In this document: positions 57,256 through 64,000 of the stretch, piece after piece | How the letters are laid out: the number at the start of each line of letters is the position of its first letter | Position numbering within the stretch: position 1 is the stretch's first letter | Assembly: GCA_014529385.2 (NCBI GenBank) | Contig: CM043962.1 | Coordinates: forward strand, 90,011,680 to 90,075,679 | Source: Adiantum capillus-veneris | Taxonomy: Eukaryota > Streptophyta > Polypodiopsida > Polypodiales > Pteridaceae | DNA length: 64,000 bases | Reading direction: 5' to 3' | Notes under the pieces: generated by a model | What the model saw: only the letters and a program-made list of their open reading frames with translations | What the model was told of the DNA's origin: nothing | Databases searched by the model: none | Translations under genes and position numbers: made by a program

Positions 57256-58229
57256 TCTATCCTGTCCTTGCTCCTCTTGAGCCCTGACATTTTGTCTTGC
57301 ACGTGCAGGTCCATCTTCTTGGAAGACAAATCTTCTAATCTCCTCAACCCTCTCTGGTTTAGAATGATATTTGGATTCATTAAAGTGAACATCATTGCTG
57401 CAGACAACCTTTCTGGATTCCGGATCCCAAAGTCTGTACCCATCTCACCAGAATTACCATAGCCTAGAAAGATGCACTTTCTACTCTTTGGCTCAAGTTT
57501 GTTCCTAAATTCCTTTGGAACGTGAGTATATGCCTCACAGCCAAAGACTCTGAGATGCTTCTATGAGGGCATTTTGCCTGACCATACCATCTCTGGCACT
57601 GAATCCTTCTACAAAACCTTGCTAGGAGATCTATTTACAAGATGAACAGCTGTTGATACAGCTTCAGCCCAAAACCCATTTGGCAGTTGTGCATTAGACA
57701 ACATACTTCTGACCTTCTCTTGTATGGTCCTATTCATCCTCTCAGCAACACCATTTTGAGGAGGATTGTAAGGAGCAGTAAGTTCACGTTTTATACCTTT
57801 TGACTCACAAAAGTCCTGAAAGGCCTTTGAAACATACTCTCCACCATTGTCAGTGCGTAAGCATTTAAGCTTATTGCCACTCTGATTCTCCACAAGTGTC
57901 ACAAACGTTTTGAAAACACTAAACGCTTCATCCTTGTGCTTGAGAAAGTAAACCCATACTTTCCTCGAGTAATCATCTATAAATTTCATAAAGTAAGAAG
58001 CTCCCCCTAGAGATAGGTTAGGCATAGGTCCACACAAATCACTATGAACAAGTGCCAACTGTGTATCTCTTCTACTGCTTCTATGCTTATGTGGCTGCTG
58101 TGTTTGCTTACCATACAGACAATGTTCACAGAATTCAAAATCATTAAATGAAAAGCCAGGCAAATAACCAGAACGAGACAAGATTTCCATTCCCTTCTTG
58201 GACATATGTCCTAACCGGCTATGCCACAA
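57256..58229 (-). pseudogene. Copia integrase
   Basis: 58229-57609: WHSRLGHMSKKG and FCEHCLYGK (HHCC zinc site), VHSDLCGPM (first Asp), LRTDNGGEYVS (second Asp) and PYNPPQNGVAERMNRT (catalytic Glu). A TAG at 57609 (SKVL*KDSV) and another near 57565 (MPS*KHLRVF) interrupt it. A frameshift near 57440 then leads through RLWDPESRKVVCSNDVHFNE into the RT ORF. All three catalytic residues remain. Confidence 0.88.
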
Positions 58230-59115
58230 AGAAACGTTGGCTGCTCGGTTACATTGATTACATTTTTAGAGACATTTGATACATAAATCATGTAAAGTCC
58301 TCCAGACTTTACTCCATGTGCTACTGTCATAGAACCCTTGGATATCTTCCACATGTTCTGTCCAAAAGTGGTGACGTAGCCAGCATCATCAAGTAAACCT
58401 GTGCTGATCAAGCTCTTTGTAATTGCGGGAACATGTCTCACATTCTTCAGCGTGAAAGAAGAGCCATTCTGAAACTTCAATTGAACATCTCCAACACCTA
58501 AGATCTCACATGTCTGCCCATTGCCTAGCCAACATGATATTTAGTGGTCACATAAGAGGTAAACCACTCCTTGTTTGGAGACACATGAAGTGATGCCCCT
58601 GAGTCTATAATCCAGTCACTCAGTGCATTTCCATCAGATGCTGTAAGAAGAGCTGAGTCCATTGTATTCTTCAAGAAGTAGATGTCTCCTGACACTAGAC
58701 TGTCATCCTCTGCAACAGTGTTTGTCACATTTATTTCTTGAATCTTCACTGAGGACTTGTTCTTCTCACCATGGTCTTCAGCTTTCTCTTTGCCTTTTTC
58801 TGCTTTCCATTCTCTGCAGTCTCTTTTCATGTGACCCTTCTTGCCACAATGGTAGCATTCTATGTCACTCTTTCCTTTAGCACTGCGGGACTTGCTACGA
58901 GACTGATTCCTCTTTCCACCTTTGTACTTTTCTTTGGTCCTTCCCCTGACAACTAAGGCTGTTCCTTTGCCTTTGTCCATTGTCTTTCTATTGGTTTCTT
59001 CAGTAAGCAGACTTCCTTCTACACCTGCTATGTTCAAACCATCTGGAGGTGCAGAATTACTCAAAGCTGTGCGAAAAGTGTCCCAACTTTCCAGCAATGT
59101 GATCAACAGGAACAT
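58211..59115 (-). pseudogene. Copia gag C-terminus, zinc knuckle, protease and GAG-pre-integrase
   Basis: 59115-58525 has MFLLITLLESWDTFRTALSN (gag), CYHCGKKGHMKRDC (zinc knuckle) and the copia protease WIIDSGASLHVSP. A frameshift near 58533 follows TKYHVG. 58500-58211 then reads KFQNGSSFTLKNVRHVPAIT and GGLYMIYVS, the pre-integrase domain. Confidence 0.87.
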
Positions 59116-59119
59116 AGCT

Positions 59120-59557
59120 CTAACAGTTCATCAAACTTGACACCTTGAGCTGACAACTACTATAGATTGTGTTAAATTCATTCAGATGAGTGGACATAGG
59201 TGTCCCTTCTTTCATCTTCAAGTCAACAAGCTTCTTAAGCCAGTATACCTGTGAAGCTGCACTCTGCTTCTCATAAAGATCACTCAGCTTTAACCATGCT
59301 TGATAAGCCGACATCTCGTCTGCTACATTGAAGTAAACGCTTTCTGCCAAAGTCAGCATAATGGTAGAAAGTGCCAATTCATCCATTTCGCTCCATTCAT
59401 CTTTGTCCATATGTTCTGGTTTTATCCCCTTGAGCTTTATAGGTTTTATACGCTTCTTTTGTACCAACACGTGCCAAATCTGCTTCTTCCAGAATGGGAA
59501 ATTGGTTCCATCCAGCTTCTTGATATTGTAAAGAGCAGTGTCCTGTGATCCAGCCAT
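59120..59557 (-). pseudogene. Copia gag N-terminal part
   Basis: ATG at 59557 (MAGSQDTALYNIKKLDGTNF). UBN2-type gag: FPFWKKQIWHVLVQKKRIKP, DEWSEMDELALSTIMLTLAE, AYQAWLKLSDLYEKQSAASQ. Two single-base losses (near 59155 and 59115) shift it out of frame with the downstream gag segment, giving a premature stop at 59120. Confidence 0.88.
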
Positions 59558-60640
59558 AGCTACGCTTCACAGTGGTTTACTTTCCGGGGAAAAATCCGGC
59601 AGAGTTTCCCCTGTAAACTAACCTCTGAACCAATATCAACCTGTCAAATGAACCAAAAAAGCTTCAGATTCTGCATAAATTTTGGCAGAGTCTCCTTTGT
59701 AAAATGGCTCTGGTGTACTCAAAAACAGACCAAAAAGCAGCTCAAAAACACTGTCTCTCTGACACTGTAAGCTGCGGGTAAACCTGTCCTGCACCTGTAC
59801 TGTCTCTGACTGTCCTGTCACTGTCTTGTAAGCATAGACTGCGACAATGCCTCAATGGCAGTAAAGCAAAGATGCAATCCCAACTGTCTAACTCACAGTC
59901 AATACATCCTAGCTGCCTATCTAAGGGTGCTCGAGGGATCGCTCCAAGACCTGTATCACCAAAAGGATCTCAACATTCGAGAATCCCCCAGCTCAATAAA
60001 ACCTCACTCGACCCTCAACAAAGGCTGCAGTAAATCTAACAATACATAGACTTCCCACAAAGTCATACATCCACAAATTTCCCACTGTATGCTGTAACCG
60101 CTGCGGCGGTTGTTTGCTGCGTGACTCACAGCCAGCAAACCCTCAACAGACATACATCATCTCTGACAATACATCCCATGTGGAAGTACCTGCAATGTCA
60201 GGATGAAATCTGGAATATCAAGCAGCAAACACAAGCTACCTGATGAACTAGTGGATGTCGCCTACAAACTGTGTGTAGATGCGCCCGTGTCGTATGTGAC
60301 ACGCCTCCAAGAACTGTGAGCCGTCCTTCGATGTGTAGACAGCCACAAATCAACACTCTAGGAGTGTCAATATCCTTAGCACCTGCAATTGTAGGCCGAA
60401 AACCCCAAATTTGCAGAGTCGGATCTGCACCCGCCGAGACCACGTAGTCGAAAATGGCTTGCACAGACCTTTGTCCAAGCCGAACGGTCGCCGAGATGAC
60501 CTCAGAATGAAATTCTGAGAACACCAAGCCCTTCGAGTGCTCCCACAGGATTTGGGGCCGTGTCTTCGCCTGTTGAATTTCACTCCAATCTGAGCTGGTG
60601 ACTCTAGCCTCCTGCAGTGCTGCCCCGAGCCTCGATCTGA
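59558..60640 (-). other. Copia leader
   Basis: About 1.1 kb between PBS and gag, long for copia. Frames here (for example 60527-60198) carry no recognised domain. Confidence 0.5.
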
Positions 60641-60652
60641 GCTCTGGTACCA
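60641..60652 (-). promoter_or_regulatory. Copia primer-binding site
   Basis: Minus strand TGGTACCAGAGC, one mismatch from the initiator tRNA-Met complement TGGTATCAGAGC, two bases inside the 5' LTR. Confidence 0.8.
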
Positions 60653-60654
60653 GT

Positions 60655-60848
60655 TGAAGGAGTACGATCGGAAGTGCAACGCGAGAGAGAGTGCGAGAAG
60701 AAGAGCATGACGATATGGTGAACTCGCTCTACTGTAATGTGTAGAGCATAGTGAGTTCTTATTAGGTTTTTACAAAAGAATATGTGTACATACCTGGCGG
60801 CCCGCCCACTTACCTGGGCGACCACATTGGGCTTTATACCCCAACACA
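60655..60848 (-). repeat. Copia 5' LTR
   Basis: About 194 bp, minus strand TGTGTTGGGGTATAAAGCCC ... CTCCTTCA, with a TATAAA 10 bases from the start. It interrupts the integrase frame of gypsy F, whose last 25 codons are read from this LTR. The outer boundary is uncertain by 2 bases. Confidence 0.75.
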
Positions 60849-62665
60849 AACCACTTCTTTCTCCTATCCTTCTCTACTAGAGCATTTCGCACAGCTAATT
60901 GCCTCTCTTCATCTAGCCTTTCCAGAATATATAATCGCTCCACTAAGGGGTTACCATCCCAACCTTCTTGAGAAGCTACTCGAAGACTAGGAATGACAAA
61001 CTCCCATGGCATAACTGCTTCTTGGCCATACACCATCTTAAACGGTGTGCAATTAATAACAACTTTATACGCAGTACGATAAGCCCATAAAGATGATGTA
61101 AGCTTTAGGTCCCAATCAGTGCGATGAGCCTCAACTGTCTTTGTCAAAATGGAGATGAGAGTTTTGTTGGTACTCTCAGCTTGGCCATTTGCTTGGGGAT
61201 AATAGGGTGTAGACTTGTGGTGAGATATCATGAAGTTTGATGTGAGTTCTTTTATTACTTCATTTATAAAATGAGTTCCATTGTCACTCACAAGTTCAAA
61301 GGGGCATCCAAAACGTGTGATAATGTTTTTAAAGAGGAACTTATCTATTGTTTTTGCATTCGCCTTTCGTGTTGCTTTTGCTTCAGCCCATTTGGTTACA
61401 TAGTCGGTAGCCACAATGATATATCGTGATTGCGTGTTACGTGCAGCCGGACTAATCGGTCCTACAAAGTCTAAGCCCCACTTTTCAAATGGTTGGGTTA
61501 CCTTGATGGGATGTAGAGGCATCCTATCCCTTCTTTGTGGCTTCTTGAAGCGTTGGCATTCATCACATCCCTTTGCAAAAAGTGATGCATCCTTAAATAG
61601 AGTGGGCCACCAATAGCCTGACTGTAAGATCTTTCGGGCAGTCAACTTTCCTGAAAAGTGACCACCAGCTACGCCCATGTGTGCCTCTTGTAGAATATAT
61701 AAATACTCATCCTCGCGGGCACAGCGTCTAAGAACATCATCTTTTCCTCTCTTATAGAGAGTTCCAGCCAGTAAGCAATAGGGTTCGCATTCCTTGATTA
61801 ATTTTCGAGCTATATCTTTTCGCAGCTCTTTGGGTGGAAAACCATTAACTAAGAAGTTAATAATCTTTTCACTCCATTCAGGCATTGTCTCAACAATGAA
61901 CAAAGGAGTATCAGGCAATTCATCATCAACCCCCGTAGGAGCTTTGCCATTAGGGATACGAGATAAATGATCCGCCATGACATGTTTCCTCCCAGATCTC
62001 ACAAAAACGGTGAAGTCAAACTCAAGAAGAATTAACAACCATCGTGTAATTCGACCTGTGGAACACGGCTTGTTTACCAAATATAGCAATGCTTGATGAT
62101 CAACATAAAACACAAACTTGGTAGCAAGAAGGTAATAGAGAAATTTCTTTACTGCGTAAATCATAGCTAGACCTTCGCGCTCTGTAGTAGTGTAGTTCAT
62201 CTCGGCATCATTTAATTGGCGACTTGGAAAGCTAATAGGGTAGTCCAATTTATGTTCTCCTGGTTGAGTTAGAACACACCCAATAGCAAATTTTGATGCA
62301 TCAATATGCACATGAAAAGGTACATTCCAATCAGGTGTTCGCAGGATTGGAGCACTTGTTAGGGCCTTCTTTAATAACTCATAAGATTGATGACATTCTT
62401 CCGTCCAGTGAAACTCGATAAGAAGCTTGTACAATGGACGCGCTATCTCGGCAAAGTTTAAAATAAACCTTCGATAATAACCAGCATGGCCCATAAATCT
62501 TTGAACTCCTTTATAGTTCGTAGGTGGTGGCAGATCGGCAATGGCTTTAATCTTACTCTCATCTGTGGATATCCCGTTCTTGGACACTATATGCCCTAGA
62601 ATGACTCCATGCTTAACCCAAAATTGGCATTTGAAAGGGTTCAATGAGATGCGATAAAATCTGCA
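60849..62665 (-). pseudogene. Gypsy F RNase H and integrase, cut by the copia LTR
   Basis: 624-codon frame from 62644. RT end (ILGHIVSKNGISTDESKIKA, VQRFMGHAGYYRRFI), RNase H (FHVHIDASKFAIGCVLTQ, TTTEREGLAMIYAVKKF, FYVDHQALLYLVN), integrase zinc site (HMGVAGGHFS..CDECQRF) and DDE blocks WGLDFVGP, ELVSDNGTHF and YYPQANGQAESTNK. Up to KKW the sequence is integrase; beyond that (VLGYKAQCGRPGKW to the stop at 60770) it is the copia LTR. RNase H and integrase catalytic residues look intact. Confidence 0.88.
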
Positions 62666-63181
62666 CCTTTCAAATATTTTTCATAGATATAACAAATGCT
62701 TCTCCCAAGAAGAATAAACACAAAGGTCTTCTAGGAAATCTTCACAAAACTCCCTTAGAAATTCTTTAAACGTAGTGTTTATTAATCGTTGGAATGTAGC
62801 AGGGGCATTTGTTAAGCCAAAAGCCATAACACGAAATGCAAACACTCCAAACTCTGTGATAAAAGCAGTTTTAGCTTGGTCCTCTAATGCAATTGTGATT
62901 TGATTTTAACCAGAGTACCCATCTAAAAAGCTATAAGCTTCCTTGCCCGCAACTCTTTCAAGCACATGTTCTGAATATGGCAATGGATAATGATCTCTCC
63001 TAGTAGCTGCATTAACTTTCTTGAGGTCCACGCAAACTCTTAGTTTCCCATTCTTTTTTGGCACAATGACTATTGGAGAAACCCATTCTAAGTGCTCAAT
63101 AGGGTATATGAATCCACATTGGATAAGTTTTTCAATCTCCTCTTGTACAATTTTGGCATACTTAGGATTCATTGGATAGGG
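62666..63181 (-). pseudogene. Gypsy F reverse transcriptase
   Basis: Reads EKLIQCGFIYPIEHLEWVSP, VCVDLKKVNAATRRDHYPLP and AYSFLDGYSG, then a stop near 62906, then ALEDQAKTAFITEFGVFAFR, VMAFGLTNAPATFQR and FLEDLCVYSS. The active-site pair is Glu-Asp (codon GAA at 62729-62731) where Asp-Asp is required, and MPFGL has become MAFGL. A further stop precedes KIFERCRFYRISLN near 62680. Clearly dead. Confidence 0.88.
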
Positions 63182-63676
63182 TCATTGCTGGACGGGTTTA
63201 GCAATGTTGATCATGGGAATTGTATGTTGCACCACAGAAGGTGGAACGCCCTTCATGTCATGATATGTCCAAGCAAAGATATCCTTGTATTCCTTGAGGA
63301 GCTCCTTAAGTACAGCCTCTTCAGTTTCGGTAAGGTCTTGAGCAATAAAGACTGGTTTAGACTCCTTACCCGGTTTTGCTAATTCTATCTCTTTAACTAC
63401 CGCTGGACCATCATAGACTCCACTGCTTCCATTGGTAGGTATTCTTTGGGCTTTGGCATACACAACCTTTCGCTCCCCCGTGGTATAAGATTTAAAATGT
63501 TTAGGAGCCGTATGTAAGTCAGCAGGCTCTTGTCCTGACAGAGACCTTTCTTTTAGTTCTGCCTCCTTCTGTTGTTGTGCTAACTCACGGTTTTGACGTC
63601 TTCTTATAGTTCGACTCAATTTCGGCTCTGTAACCTCCAATTGAGCGAGGTCAATGGGTCGCGGGCTGCACCACAT
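63182..63676 (-). pseudogene. Gypsy F linker between protease and RT
   Basis: 164 codons ending VLKELLKEYKDIFAWTYHDM, GVPPSVVQHTIPM and a TGA at 63182-63184 where related elements have an Arg in the QRPYRMNPKYA block; CGA to TGA is one transition at a CpG. The N-terminal part is charged (KLSRTIRRRQNRELAQQQKE), not recognised. Confidence 0.8.
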
Positions 63677-63682
63677 GACACT

Positions 63683-63997
63683 CTAGAGATGTTCACCCCA
63701 ATTGTCTACTAGCTTTCGATGAGCATCACATGCCCCTAGATAGCTAAGCCATTCTGCAGTAGATCTTTCATTGTTTATCCTAGCTCTCACATTTGCTCGA
63801 TATCGTCGTCTCTTATATGACCTTTGTTTCTTGTTAAGGTTTTGATTTTGGTAAATGTTTGAACTCGACTCGCCTGATAGGTCTTCGCTTGTATCTTCTT
63901 CATTCTCATATAAATTACCATAGATGGTCGTACTAGGCCTTGAGTGTTTAGTCTCTATACTTGGTTCACTCGATGTTTCCTTAGGTTCTGAATCCAT
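63683..63997 (-). pseudogene. Gypsy F upstream polyprotein segment, runs to the window edge
   Basis: Reads MDSEPKETSSEPSIETKHSR, then KKQRSYKRRRYRANVRARIN and EWLSYLGACDAHRKLVDNW to a stop at 63683, just before the next frame. Acidic then basic; probably the region between gag and protease. The element continues beyond the window. Confidence 0.5.
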
Positions 63998-64000
63998 TTC

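Larger units (their letters stand above)
52590..60848 (-). mobile_element. Composite retroelement: copia 5' part plus element G 3' part
   Basis: The right end is a copia LTR, PBS, gag, protease, integrase and truncated RT. The left end is a gypsy-type PPT and an unrelated LTR. The two parts meet at about 56307 within an open frame. The two LTRs do not match, so this is not a simple element: recombination between two nested elements, or a deletion across an insertion boundary, is likely. Confidence 0.65.

Overview
The window is nuclear DNA of a seed plant. The evidence is plant-type Ty3/gypsy elements primed by initiator-Met tRNA, a Ty1/copia element, a CACTA transposon, hAT-type MITEs, a plant-style TIR resistance-protein fragment, GT-AG introns and very long (GT)n(GA)n microsatellites. 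A TIR gene of this type argues against a grass. The species cannot be named from the sequence. Nearly everything is transposon-derived. No tRNA, rRNA, CRISPR or clearly intact host gene was seen.

Layout. (1) 1-2768: the end of an unrecognised intron-containing gene (+), a frameshifted TIR-domain gene (-) with a plausible TATA box, and microsatellites. (2) 2769-38846: one deep nest of transposons whose boundaries can be read from terminal repeats and target-site duplications (TSDs). A hAT-like MITE (2769-2849 / 38705-38846) was split by a CACTA transposon (2850-38701, TSD AAA). That was split by gypsy element A (6632-34975, TSD CAAAG), then by the related gypsy element B (10177-29691, TSD tttgc/ttttc). 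Element B was split by a DNA transposon D with TTAA flanks (15155-25758), and D by a Tat-like gypsy element C with two RNase H domains (15763-25023, TSD AGTAT). The CACTA carries a transposase (-) and, divergently, an unrecognised multi-exon gene (+). (3) 39186-39402: a second MITE copy with a perfect 8-bp TSD. (4) 40263-48046: a decayed Helentron/Helitron2-like rolling-circle element with Rep, PIF1-type helicase and a C-terminal endonuclease, next to an RPA-like gene on the same strand. (5) 48047-52560: non-coding DNA with tandem and inverted repeats and extreme microsatellites. (6) 52590-60848: a composite retroelement. Its right end is a copia LTR, gag, protease, integrase and truncated reverse transcriptase. 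The RT is fused in frame to a gypsy-type retropepsin region that runs to an unrelated 3' LTR at about 53044. (7) 60849-64000: a gypsy gag-pol fragment (element F) whose integrase reading frame is cut by the copia LTR and runs off the window.

The coding parts of all elements carry stops, frameshifts or lost catalytic residues, so this looks like a transposon graveyard. The most unusual items are the TTAA-flanked element D, the copia-RT/retropepsin fusion ORF of 547 codons, and the Helentron-like element with an endonuclease and an RPA-like companion. All assignments come from reading motifs by eye; no alignment or database search was run.
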